Of a stretch of DNA of 64,000 nt, positions 35,263-48,600 are shown piece after piece. Both the position numbers and the translations under genes were made by a program. Source of the stretch: Xestospongia muta (Eukaryota > Porifera > Demospongiae > Haplosclerida > Petrosiidae); the NCBI GenBank assembly GCA_963693285.1, contig OY848922.1, forward strand, positions 5,754,923 to 5,818,922, given 5' to 3'. Position 1 is the first letter of the stretch, and the number at the start of each line of letters is the position of its first letter. The notes below the pieces were generated by a model, which was not told where the DNA came from, made no database searches, and saw only the letters and a list, made by a program, of their open reading frames with translations.

Positions 35263-35397
35263 AGGATATAGTGAAGGACATAACTTACCATATGCACCAG
35301 TCTAATGTGAGAACATGTACATATATTATATCAGTATGGATCTTATAGTGTGTACAGTTGATATAATAAATTAACCACAAACACTTTAATAATTATC

Positions 35398-35442
35398 CTT
35401 ATAAGGACAAAATATATATCATATATATTTTGTCCTTATAAG
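35398..35442. repeat. Perfect 45-base palindrome
   Basis: Arms 35398-35419 and 35421-35442 are exact inverse complements of 22 bases around one central C. Each arm contains TTATAAGGAC. It lies between repeat F1 copy 2 and the CC2D2A-like exons. Confidence 0.95.
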
Positions 35443-35929
35443 ATGTATAAGATGTACAAAAAGATGTATGTACAGTAATAGATATACACATCAAATTAAT
35501 TTAATGAGATATGAGGATATCATATATAGTGAGAGTGGTCGGTCACATAAGTGTGCTTAAGAGAGAGATTCACCCTCAAAACAAAAATTATCCAAGACTA
35601 ACATTAGAGGCTGTCCTTCCTATTGAACCATAAAACTTAAATTGATTGTATATAATTCTGATTATCTATCTCTTCAATGAATTAATCCATTACAATGTAT
35701 GGTATGGTATTACTATAATAACATGATACAGTAATGTAACAGGAATAGTTGGCCTGGTATGTGTCACTGATATCAACTCTACTTGACGTTATATTTGGGA
35801 CTTTGTGATATATAGACTACATCAGATGTGTGTTTTGAATTGATGAATAGATACTGGATAGATAGATGGATGGTTTGATATATACAAGAATGGAGTAACT
35901 GATTCCTCTCTGTATTATTATTGTGTTAG

Positions 35930-36310
35930 TTATTTCTTAATATGTTGGAAGGATATGAAGAAGATGCTGCTCTGTTATGTAATTATTTCCTCTACTTTGG
36001 ACACACATCTTATGTAGTACTAAGAATAGCTGTATCTGAAGTAGTCAATATACTATAGTATATGTCACTATATGATGTAAATATGTATATAATTTTCACA
36101 ATGGCTTACAATACCTCTTGCTATAATAAAATTGAATATTTTAAGTTTATTGTTATCTTTTACATAGGTCTTACTACATATGTTATACTCATCCAACACT
36201 CACTAGCAGCTACATTCATTGGAAGGAAAGTATTTCATAAACACATTGGTTCTGTACTATTGACTAGTATTGGGTGTCTGGTTAATAAGGAAATTGCAAG
36301 GAGAAAATAA
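35930..36310 (+). pseudogene. CC2D2A-like C-terminal exons (fragment)
   Basis: Exon 35930-36040 (after TGTGTTAG) encodes 37 residues including FLNMLEGYEEDAALLCNYFL, which I recognise as close to the conserved LLCNYFL region of CC2D2A, a ciliary transition-zone protein with a C-terminal transglutaminase-like fold. The next piece, 36168-36310 (after TTACATAG), encodes GLTTYVILIQHSLAATF... and ends in TAA; its start fits the family's EGPTAYVL continuation. Joining GAA (donor GTAGTC at 36041) to this exon leaves the frame off by one base, and CC2D2A should continue well beyond. I infer a degenerate fragment. No other CC2D2A exons are seen nearby. Confidence 0.45.
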
Positions 36311-36670
36311 ACGTGCTATATTCATATAGTGTATTCTAGTATGTACATGGTGTGTAAAAGTACTTACTAAAGTGTTTTATGTGTATAATTAAGCATGAAG
36401 TAATACTCAAGAATGGGATCAGTCTAGTTGATTGACATTTGACCTTCGGAGCAACATGAAATGAAGTGTAATCTTTCCTATTAAGATGGAACCATTACAA
36501 TCAATACAAGTCATCTATAGTTCATGACTATGTGTTGTATTACATTATTTTAGAGAAATATATTAGAATATACTAAGAGAGACACAGTCAAAGTCTAACA
36601 ACTTCAGACTAGGTGAGATAAGACCAGATCAACTATGATAAACTTACTATGTACATTTAAGTTAAATAAA

Positions 36671-36932
<262 letters not shown>

Positions 36933-36934
<2 letters not shown>

Positions 36935-37440
36935 CTGTCTCTCTCCTCACTTTACAGGAAGATCAATCAGTTAATCATATTGAACGGTTGAGATTGCATC
37001 ACATCACTAAATGGTATAGACTTTGTAGTAGACAGTTACAATACCATTATCACAGTCAGTAACTCAATGTAAATGTACATACATCCAATATTTAATGCAT
37101 TTGTTGTATAGTAGTGCTTTACAACAAATACCAAAGATTTCATCTCTCCTCAATTTTGGAAAGTATATGGGTCCTGGTTGATTGGTTTATTTGGAAAATG
37201 TACCTGTTGAACAAGTAAACATCAAATGTTGGACATATTCAGAACTATAGTGAGCTGTGATGTTCAGTGGAATGACTGGTTTATGTGAGCAGAGTAGAAA
37301 CGTATTTTTCACAGTAAGGTATGCCTTTAAATGATTGTTGGCACTTTTTCAGAACTATTCTTTTATAACTTTGCTTTATCTGTACACGCTCATATCGATC
37401 CCTTGCTTTTTGCATGATCAAGAATAGAGATTAAAAGCAA
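36933..37440. other. Unassigned stretch
   Basis: About 500 bases of A+T-rich sequence between the microsatellite and gene F copy 2. No exon, RNA or repeat could be supported. Confidence 0.4.
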
Positions 37441-37603
37441 ATCAGGTACCAGAATCCTAATCTTACAAAGAACTAGCACTATACTTTAGTACAATGTTGT
37501 ACCTTATATTGTATGTATACTTTGACTGTATAAGATACTTGATTATTCTGTTATATCAGAGGGGAACTTACCAGTGATTGACTCTGTAATGGAGTCTTCA
37601 TAC

Positions 37604-38240
37604 TTATATTTGTAGTACTATTTCTCTGGTACTATCAACATAAATCTGACATTGGTTTGATAATGATTTCATGAGGTAAGTGTTGATTCCAAACACTATG
37701 TAGCACACTCTCATAATAAAGTCTGTAATTTGTTGTCTCAGTAGCTCATACATTTTACATGATATACAGCTTGCTCCTATGTACTTGAGAGGTAAAGTTG
37801 TAAATCCATGTGCTTGTACATAGGTATTAACCTGCAAAAAGATACAAGTAATGCCTTCATATTTTGTACTTAGTAATAAAATAGCATTACTCTTAGCATT
37901 ATTCTGAATAAAATATGAATGTGATACATCTTGATGATTAAAAGAATTAGCTTCTTTCATCCTTTGTGTTAATGTTTTCTATATCAATAAAAACAATCAG
38001 TTGTGTCATGTTTGTTAACAAAACATGTTTGTATTCCATCCTTTCTGTAGCTGTCTCTGATAGTGTCCAGCATATCCATTATTCAACTGAATAAATAGAA
38101 ACCTGATTCTGTTTTGATTATTTTATTATACCTTTACTCCATGATTATTGAAAGTACTTTATGGATTATTTTGTTCCTTAGAAGCACACCTCCAACCTGT
38201 TGTAAGTTCTTCAATATTAATATAACCAGTAGTTGTGTCA
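37604..38240 (-). CDS. Unknown gene F, copy 2 (partial)
   Basis: Terminal exon 37831-37604 follows TTTTTGCAG and encodes 75 residues (VNTYVQAHGFTTLPLKYIG..., FGINTYLMKSLSNQC..., stop TAA). Upstream, 38235-38150 encodes GYINIEELTTGW... before a stop, and it matches the open frame at 33530-33310 of copy 1. The two copies are broken in different places: here the upstream exon is interrupted, there the terminal exon is split by an insertion. No known family recognised. Confidence 0.4.
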
Positions 38241-38399
38241 TGACTATGACATTGAGTTCATCTTTAGACAATTCAGTCATATCATCTTTGACATTATCAA
38301 GGTATTTTCACCTGTTGCTATAAATATTTTCATGAATAATAATATGTTCTTTTACATAATTATGTTAATCTGTCTTTATCTTTTTCATTTATCTCAGGT

Positions 38400-40830
38400 G
38401 GAGTGGTATTTGTAGCTATAACTAGAGGAACTATAAGTAGTTCTGTGAGGATGTACATCAAAGCTGTCAATACTCATTTAGATGATACCTAAAGATTCAT
38501 CATCTTTAAATTCTTCTAAGTCACTTGATTGTTCTATTGATCATTATATTCTTTCTCACCATCTTTGTCATTAGTTTCTTTTTTCAATTAATTTTTTTTT
38601 CAATTAAGTTTTCATGAATAATATATTCTCTTTCATATGTTAATCTGTTTTCATCTCTTTTTATCTGTTTTGATGATTTCATGTAGACTGGTACTTGTAG
38701 CTATAATTGGAAGATCTATATCAAAGCAGTCAGCATTTATTTAGATTATGCTGACAGTTCATCATCTTCAAATTCTTCTAAGTGACTTCATTCATCCATT
38801 CCATCATCATACTCCTTCTTGGTATTTTTGTCATAAGTTTTTATTTTTAATTTTATTATTTACATTATAATTGAAACAATGCTCATCTATATGTATGTAT
38901 TTTCTTACCTTCTAGAAATATTGTTATTTTCAAACTACTCATCAAGTAAAGTTAAATGACTATCATTGTCATCACTTGGTAGTACAGCATTGTTAGGAAG
39001 ATGAGCTATTCTCTCTATACTGGTGATGGATACTAGAAGCTATTAATTAAAATTCAAATAATATCATATGAATTTATTGTCATCATTGTACTATAAAGTC
39101 TTAAATCACTGTGTCTCAAATTGTCATTTACTCGTATGGTTTGTATGTCTTGGCATAATAGGAAGCTGTACGTACTATACAAGTACTGTTTCTGATTATT
39201 ATAGAAAACAGACAAATTATGTTATATTTTTTATTAGCTCAATTATATTGTCAACCACATCCTTTCTAACCATATGTCAGTTTGTATAGAAGTAGTGTGA
39301 TATGTAATGTTAATCGACAACTAATAGACAATACTAAATTCTTAGTCGTAGTGGGTATACTTGTAACATTAAAATTAAGCCATATGAGTCATACATATAT
39401 TTTAAGTTTCATTGTCAAGGGAATATGTCTGTCTAATTAGTAGAATATCACTTTATTTATTTATTAACTGTCTTGAATATAAGTTTCAAGATGAAACACT
39501 ATTGTTAAGATTTAATACACAAGAAATCATTAGGCAACCAGAAACAAATTTTTATCCATTAACCAAAATATAGTAATATTGTTTCAGTCAATCTTCTTGT
39601 TTTCCACTTATCCATTCATCAATTCATAAATTCATCATACATGATGTTATCTATATTCATCTATGTCTACTTATTGATTATACTCAGTATAAAGACACTA
39701 CCTAACACTATGTTTAATTTCTCAAATTTAATATACACATATAAATGTATAAGGGACTTTAGTAAGGCACAACATACTACATACAATGTAGTTTATATGA
39801 CAAACATGTACATGTAATGATACTTATTATACCAATGACAATTTTTATACAATTTGTATACAAATGATATTATTATTGTCCATATATACATGTATGATAA
39901 TATAATACATTCTTTAATATATTGTGTCTCAACTATCTTCAGACTGGACAACATCAATGATGGAAATATGTAAGTCAAAGCTTCATCTTCCATCTTTTCC
40001 AATTTAATTACAAATTTTAATAGACATGGCATAGTCTAATATGATTTATTTTAGTTGTTTGACAATGTTAAAGCTTATATTATGCTCGTACTAGTGTAAA
40101 ACATAGTTATTTGGTTAATAAATGTTACTTACACTAATAAGCATTTATTGTGTACAAACTTCACTATCTATTCACTATTATAGGATTTACCTGTCCAACT
40201 ACAAAGCTATTGTTATGTACAGTACCAATGTAGCAGTGGTTTGTTTATCAGTCAGTTCATATTAAGATGGCCAATAATCTAGTGTTTTAAAGGTTTATTT
40301 GTTAAGGTCACGCAATTGTAACTTATTACAATCTACTTAATTTGCTCTACATAGTACATATATAGTAGCTTGCAATTAAAATCATATCTGTGACTTTTTA
40401 TTATATGTTAATTAGCATTTATAATGATGTGTGTTCATGTTATAATTGTGTATGTGTATAATATGCTTAATGTTATATGAAGAGTGTTTCTGTTGTTTAG
40501 TACATGTATACATACTGTGTAGTTTGTTAGATTATAATCAATGATGTGATTTACTGTCTACATGATAAATTTACTAACAAGTATGTATGTGTAATCTTGT
40601 TATAACAGCATTACCAGACCCATTCTCTGATGATTTGATGTTAAGATACAGCTTATAAGTGTAAGATCAGTAATCACTTTCTCTGAAGCTCTCTATTAAT
40701 ATCAATTTTAATGCCAGAAATGTTGTATGAAATCAATGCAATGGATAAACAGTTTAATAACAACGTCTGCACACAAGTATCTGTTAATTGAAAAGTAATA
40801 AGGTTTATTGAAAATATTAAACAATCATAT
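38400..40830 (-). pseudogene. Block P, copy 2, with decayed small gene
   Basis: Paralogous to 3285-5570. The MEDED-type first exon (near 39990-39920) has lost one base compared with copy 1, and the second exon (about 39041-38917) has TAG in place of TAC. The acidic C-terminal exon is present twice (38440-38600 and 38690-38850), both with stops. Confidence 0.55.
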
Positions 40831-42007
40831 TTATAGTTCACAAACTTAAAAATAGAGACATTGATAATTATAGTAATTAACATGTTTAGCTTAAAGCCAG
40901 GTCATTCTCAGCCAATTTAATCACCACTCTTTTAAGAGCAAGTAAAAAATGTAACAATAAATACAAAAAAGTTATTTATCTCTATAATTATCAGAAACAA
41001 TGTTGCTCAGTTCAACCAATTGTGATCTGTCAAAGACTCTATTCCAGCTAATTCATTGGCTGTTCCTATGGACTCCTTAGATGTATTTTGACTGGTTGTT
41101 GTATTGTATATATAGCTTTGTTTTGTTTATTGACAGACAAATTTAATATAAATGAAGTATATGATTCTAGACATTTTGTGGAGAGAAAAAAATAAAATAT
41201 AGGCAATTGTTCTAAATAACAATAGTATTGTTGGTTTAGATTATAATTGTTATAAAAAACATGTAACCATTCTTGTTATGCTCAATATGAGTACTGATCA
41301 AGACTAAGATATCAATTGGAAAAATATATGTATAAACTGACCATGACTGAAGCTTTCAAAAAGAGGTTTACATTAGTCTAAGGTCTCCACATCAAAGATG
41401 CCAAAGTCTGACACAAGCAACTGTGACTGAAATAGTATATGCAAGGACGACGTCATCCTTAGAATCCTTAAATTAAACCTAAAGGTATTATATTTATTTA
41501 CATATTTATAGTCTCATTATGGACACTCTATCAATATTTGAAGATTTGTATTATAGACTCGAGTTAGTAAGTTTGCTTTAAAATATATGTATAGAAAATG
41601 GTCAATACTTTAAGTAAATAAAGATAGTATTTTTACTAAATACAAATTCAAACAAATGATAAAATTAACACCATCAATGTGCAGTAGCAAATATATTGTG
41701 TGTCATCCAAAAAAATGACTAGATATTGCCAAAAATAGTAATTTTGCACAACATACACTTGAAAAAGCATGTAATCCAAACATTAATATAGTAAGCATTG
41801 AAACAAAGTTGTAGCAAATTAGTTTTTAAAAGGCATTTCATTGAAATTTCAATGAAAATAATCTTTTCAAAATTGTAAGAAAGTATACTAATGAGTAAGA
41901 AAATGTAAATTTAGCAAACATCAAAGTAAATTTAATAGAGTCATTCTTAATAACATGGAGAAACTATTGAAGAAATGATTGTAATAATGTAAAAAAATGT
42001 GCGCTCA
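40831..42007. other. Non-coding flank with block Q and the 3' flank of the ghost cassette
   Basis: 40831-41110 equals 1-290 and 5580-5760. 41150-42007 is paralogous to 6285-7182 downstream of gene A. No gene supported. Confidence 0.55.
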
Positions 42008-43468
42008 ATTTTCAAAAACTGAGAGACATTTTTGCAGTATACTTTTAGCTACAATTGGTTCATAAACTGGTAGAAATTCAACTGCAGTTATTATAGTATT
42101 CCATTTAACTGGACATGTTATTTTGTCAAACCATATCTGAATGACAATTGTGAGTCTCTTTGTTTCTCTACTCCATTCAGCACACAATTTTTCTAAATCT
42201 CCTTTTGTTATACTGAGGGACTATCCTATTTTTTTCCACTTATTTGCAATAGGAAAAAGTAAACAAAGTAGATATAACTTGTCGCCTATAGTCAATCAAC
42301 CAAATAATAAGAAAATAAATAATTTTGTTTTGCTAAAATAGCTCTTGGTCAAACATTTTATGACAATAATGACTATCAATTAATCTTTAGTCTTACCACT
42401 GGTAATTAAAACATCAGATGTATTTTGCAATTCTGCAATTAGAGTAGTACAACAAGTATCTGCAGACAAATATAGTGAAAGTTTATACGTAAGAAATTTT
42501 ACATTTGCATCTAATTTTATTCAAACAAAACATAATAAAATGGCAGGGATAAAAATCAATTTAATTCATTCAATTGACTTTTAACATTTACCAATATCTT
42601 TGAGAATGTGATCAGTTACTTCAGCTCTACATAGTGAAATGTGATCTGTTGTTTTAGCTTCATCTACTGGCATAGGGATAGCTTTGTCTAAAAAAGCAAT
42701 AATATGAACTAAAATAGCTTTCAACATGTCTTTGCAAACTGTCACTATCTGTAAAGAATGCTATAAATGTATCATAATAATAATATGTTTCATATTTTTC
42801 AATAAAAAATTTAATTAATGCCCAGGCTAGTATAATCTGCATTCAATAACTATTATACATAATCATAGAAAATTTTATCTAGATTTCAAACTGAAGCGTT
42901 TTTACCATTTTCAGACAATGTTTCCTGTACAATGCGGAGTTTATCAATGGCCTTCAGAGCTTCAATGAAGTCTACTCTGTTAGCAGTTCCACTTTTTAAC
43001 CATGTTACTAACATGTCTTTACGAGATGGTGCAGGTTGATAGTGATTGAGTGCTTTAATATCTTTATTACAGCAACTTTAACATCCAGATGTGTACCCAA
43101 AATTTTCCAGTTATCATCAACCTCTTTTACGAACTTCACAAGAACAGATAGATGACACTCATGTATTATAAAAAATAAATATTATCTTAACAAAAGTCAA
43201 TCCATTGGATAGAGTTCAGGAAATTGAAATAACAGTTAATTCGTCTTCTAAAAACAAACATAAGGATCATAAACCATCTGTACAAATACAAAATGCAGAT
43301 ATGACATTCAAAAAATAATGTCTAGCTTAATTTATGCTGTTTATGACTCTTTGAAATGGTAGGTTGACCTTCAAGTGTATTAAAGTGATTTCATAAATTA
43401 CATTACAGCTAAATTTTTATTATAATATTACCTTTTTGGATTGCTTTCTTTGAAGTTTTTTTCAAGGT
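42008..43468 (-). pseudogene. Ghost DD1 - linkers - DD-A cassette downstream of gene B
   Basis: Every 3' exon of gene A has a counterpart here in the same order: micro-exon (43468-43432, 37 bases instead of 36), 54-base exon (from 43247), DD1 (43162-42906), linker 1 (42687-42592), linker 2 (42459-42397) and DD-A (42283-42008). Lesions: TGA at 43218-43216 and loss of the donor in the 54-base exon; the DD1 acceptor AG changed to AC at 43164-43163; one base lost near 43063; TAG at 42223-42221 in DD-A. Both linker exons are still open with good splice sites. It follows directly after the DD-B terminal exon of gene B, so it was once a second cassette, perhaps an alternative 3' end. Confidence 0.8.
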
Positions 43469-43469
43469 C

Positions 43470-45386
43470 TGTTAAGACAAAAAATTCAGTAAATTACTAT
43501 ATCATACTTTTCTTCCATAAGATTTTTTATGATGATACATTCTTATACAACTATACTCCTATATATTTTGTACTCTACAAGATAATTTGTACATAATAGT
43601 ACACTGCAATATAATTGTTAAGAGATCATTATAATCTTAATATTAACAATTGAAAACAGTAACTTAAAAAGATCATTAATTTTGCATATTCAGAAAGTCT
43701 CAAGTACTGTATATGAATCTTTGACCTGTATAATGTTGTTACCATATAATGTTTTGAATATTTCACAGGTGTAACTATAATATTGATGATTACTCTTGTT
43801 CAATTAAATATACTGACCACTCTCATATGACTAGTTGAAGTGATTCCTATAATTTAGATTTTCATTCATCATTTCAAGTGTAAGAGAAATTAGACAAACT
43901 TAAACAATTAAACAGATCAAGTTATTTTATTTCACCTAGTCTTATAAGAAGCCACATGTACAAATCAAGCTGTACTCCTTGGTATTTATAGGAATAATCT
44001 GGAAACTGTTCTACCATTATCCTATATACTGTCAAATGATGTCAATATATATGAAACTTTTCTTTGATGCCTATGTACGTCCATATAAGGACTAGTGTCG
44101 ATTTTGGACTGGATGTTTACTACTAGTTCATGTTGTCTTAGCATTGGTAGTATCTGTAGATACTGATGCTACAGTAAGCTTTTATGTGTTAACATCTATT
44201 TTAGTTTTTATTATATTTATGTATTTACCTTTGAGGGGAGTATATTGCTAACTTCCTTTTGTGTACATGCTGCTCTATTTCTCCTACAAAGAGGTATGAC
44301 AATGTTTTATTAATGTAAGTTCTGTTTTCTGTAGGCTCTCCATGTGATGATGATATTCAGAGAGGTCTACTTTGTCACCTTCAAAATATTATGTTTGATT
44401 ATTAAATTGTTAATAAATGAAATAAATCAAAATGGCAATAAATCAACAACATTAGAGCTAGAGTGATTGTCATCATCAAAGGAATGGTCTTCAATTAAGA
44501 AGCACTAGATAAAGAATTCTATGTTTGGTCACTTAAACGAAACTTCTGGTAATGATTAGGTGTGTCCTCAGTGGAAAGCTAGATTAAGAAAGATCATCAC
44601 AGCAATAATTCTTAGTGTGAAGATCGAGCAACCATCTTAGTGCGTAGTGACGTGTGCTATCAAGGTATTGATGCAACGGCTCATTCCATTGGTATTAGAG
44701 CATGGTAAGCAAGTCCAAAATTTGTTCTGGGGATCAGTTTATTGGCAAAATTTAATAACTTAAATTGCTTGCAGTATAAACTACTAAATCTATGAGAGTA
44801 GTCTGGTATAACCATTTTTGACTAGTATCCTTTCTAACAACAGTATTAACGATATTTTAAGCTGTGTATGAATGTACCATATTTATTTATATTGTATGCT
44901 CAAACATACTTTATGAGAGACCTAAGAATTTGTTTATTCATTTTGATCTTGATTAAACTCAATCTTTTTTAACCTTCAGGTAATCTCTTGGGATTATTAT
45001 TATAAGTTGCTGTCACTTTACTTAGTGTCATATGATGAGACTATTAGTTTTTGTTTATTAAATTTGGTAATCACATAATAGGTAAATGTGTTGACAATAT
45101 TTAACTTAAAAAGACTAATTTTATAACCTGTCAAAGGTAACATTTATCAAAGATTAATTTCACAAAAATCATTTTCAACACACATAGAATACCCTGTTCT
45201 GATAAAAAGTATATAACGAGCATTCATAACCCATGGAAAATAGAAGAAAATAACGAGATATGACAAAATTAAAACAATTAAATTAAACACACTAAAATAC
45301 TTCTAAATTGTTAAATATCATTGTCATGTGAAAATACTACTAAAATTATAATAATTGATGTTGGAAATTAACTCTAAAAGTTACTG
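43470..45386. other. Non-coding part of block S between DD-B and ghost cassette
   Basis: Nearly identical to 346-2259. No open frame worth calling. It should contain the 3' UTR of gene B. The sequence at 43520-44000 also recurs inside gene A at 12030-12575. Confidence 0.6.
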
Positions 45387-45655
45387 TTAATCGGAAAGAT
45401 ATTTAAGCATGTTGTCAGCCACTGACGGGTTATTAACAGGAGGTAACTCCACAGCTGTTATTATAGTTTGCCAGGTAACCTTAGAAGGCTGCTCATCAAA
45501 CCACAATTGAAGAATATCAGAGAGCCTATCAGTGTCTCGACATCTATTGTTTAAAATGGACTCTAGATCTCCATACTTGATTCCAAGGGCCTCTCCAAGC
45601 TGTCTCCAATTATAAGCTATTGGATTAAGTAGACGTATGAGGTCTCGTTTTTGGC
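45387..45655 (-). CDS. Gene B C-terminal death domain, type DD-B
   Basis: A 269-base terminal exon, acceptor CTGATAG, stop TAA at 45389-45387. Landmarks: RDLIRLLNPIAYNWRQLGE, YGDLESIL, DILQLWFDEQP, TWQTIITAVELP and the final helix. Shares fold and the WxxIITAVELPPV core with DD-A, but is distinct in helices 1-4. The orphan copy at 2260-2528 is almost identical. Confidence 0.88.
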
Positions 45656-48600
45656 CTATCAGTAAATAAAAAACTGTTTTAATATTTATTATTGTTTGTT
45701 TTTTGTATCACAAATACATATCATGATTATATTGAACAATGAATAAGTTCACGAAGATAGACATACAGAGAAATGCTGTACACAGTTCTATTGTAGATAC
45801 AAAGTCTTACCAATATTAATAGGAATGCAAGCCTCTTGCTCATGTTGAACAAGTACATCACTGTCAGTAACATCTATATTGAAAGTAAAGTAAATATATC
45901 AAAGGAATTGATTTATAAATAAATTTTGTCTGGAGATTTAAAAACTAATATGCTTTAAACATAATGTAGTTAAAAGAAAAAGTTAAAATAGAAGTCAGTT
46001 TAATCCAAGAGACTTTATTCACTTACCAATACCTATAGCAGCATAATCTGTTGTCTCAGCCACACATGGTGAAATATAATCTGTTGTGTTCAGTCCATAT
46101 TGTGAAATATGATCAGTGGTCTTAGCTTTACTTATTGGTGTAGCAGTAGTTTGGTCTAAATAATGAAAAGAACATGGAGTGAATGAGTCTGTAAACCTGT
46201 TTTCAATATAATTATTATTGAATCAAATTAATTGGTTGCTAAAATGGCTATAAAAGAAGTTACAAAGATATCATACATGTTATTACATAGTTTGAAAGTT
46301 AAATAGGCTACTGGTTAGCATTATTGAGATTAACATGGAAATGTTGTCATGATGATTTCAGTGCCAGAATAATTATTACCATTTTGAGATATTATTTCTT
46401 GCACAATACGAAGTTGACCAATGGCCTTCAGAGCTTCAATGAAGTCTTCTCTGTTAGCATTTCCACTTTTTAACCATGTTACTAATATGTCTTTACGAGA
46501 TGGTGCAGGTTGATAGTGATTGAGTGCTTTAATATCTTTTATTACTGCATCTTTAACACCAAGATGTATACCCAGAATATCCCAGTTATCAATCTCTTTC
46601 ACATGCTTTACAAGTGCAGAAAGGTGACACTCATCTATCATAAAAAAATCACTAAGTCAATATTTTTATGGCACAATTACTTAGTGGTCCATTTGGTAGA
46701 GTAGAGGAGACTGAAATAACAGCTAATTCATCTTCTAGAAATATACAAGACAATCACAAACTATCCATATAAACAAATAATGTAGAAAATAGTGTAATTA
46801 CAAAACAATGTTCTAGTAATCTACCTGATTTATGTTGTTTATCAGTACTCACTAGGTTAGTGTGCAAAAGTTATAGTGTGCAAAAGTTAAACTAATAAAT
46901 ATAGTTTCAGCTAGTTCTTAGTATAACGTTACCTCTTTCAGTTGCTTTCTTTGAAGTGTTCATAGGTTCTGTTAAAACAAAAAGTTCAATAAATCACTAT
47001 ACCATACATACTTCACTTTAAATTTACCTATTAGCCAACATGTTTGTCTTTCATCAGTTAATCTTAATGTAGGAAGCTCCTTTTCAATACTGCATCTTAT
47101 GACTGGAGGATTCTTGTCCATTGAAAGTACAACTGGATGTACCTTCTTATCATGAACGTGTAAAATGTGTTCTTGTTGGCAAGGTACAGTAACTTGAGCA
47201 ATAATGGCATCTTTATTATAAGATAGTATGTCAGCACATGTTGATATAGCTTCACAAATGATTTTACGAAGTTTAAAGCAATTTTCATTTAGGCCATTGT
47301 AATAGACTTCTAGCCAATAGAATCGATCAACTAGTAGTACTGATCCAAATAGATCTTCAGAATAAAGTAAAACAGCATAACGAAGCTGCCTTGGGAAAGT
47401 AGGTGATCGACTGTCAATAAAAAATTGTGGCTTATCCCGTCTGGAAACAATGGCAACCACTAAAGCAGTAAATATGCCCTAAAATGATGAAATGTTATTA
47501 TAACTTAATGCATATAGTTTTATTTACTTCACATAAACTAAGTAAGCAAGAGGTGTAAGCATTGCTTGAAATGATAAAGCATACATAATATGTAATACAG
47601 CAGTAACAATTAATTATATACTTATAATTCTAATACATACATATTAATATCTCACCTGAGGGACTACTTTCGTTTCAAAAGTAACTATCATTGGATCACA
47701 AGTTGCTTTAAAAACTGCAATGTGCTTGTCTGTCATCTGATGTGGTGGCAGAACAACTGGCATGAAATATTTCTTCAGAATGTCAGCTGAGAAAATAGGA
47801 GCAATAATACAAAGATATTGAAGCAATTTAAGAAACCTATCCTCAGAAAATAATGGAGATACAAAAGGTAGGCAAAGCTTATTTAATAAATAGCTATCAA
47901 AAATTCCATCTTCACGAAATATGCGCTGAGTTTCTTTGTCTAAAGACTGACCTTCTGGTAAAATATTATAAAAGGAGTCAACAAATGAAACTCGTATTAA
48001 AGCTGAAAGCATATCAAGAAGATACTGAGGATTAGTAAAAATCACGTCAGGTAGAACTACTCGAAAACAAAGAAACAAGGCCATTGAATGTAAATATGCA
48101 ATAGATTTAAGCACATCATCTCTATTCATGCTAAAATTAAATCCTATAGCATAACATGATTCTAATGAGATCATTCCATGCTCTTCTTGTGAAGCCTCCT
48201 CTTTTACACGTAATTCAAACATATACCAACGTACTGGTATAGGTATGGGGATACCAACATCCTTTTGAAAGGACATAATACGCTCACGAATTGAAGATGA
48301 TATCTTCTCACGATTTTTTCTGCAAAGATTATCTACTGGAAATATCACCTCTTCTGAAGACTCATTATAGAAAATGAGACAATCACGAAATTCATTTAGT
48401 GAACTAAGTAGTTGTGCATTCTTTTTGCGCAAAGATTCAAAAAATGGCCAAAATTTTGTCTTGTCGTAGTAAGTGCCAATAATCATAAACATTGGGCGCA
48501 AAAGTAAGCTCTGATTGCCATCTATAACAGCCATGCTCTTAGAAGCAGCTACTGAACGTACAAAATGCTCTATAAGTTGAATATTTGTCATTTGTAACTC

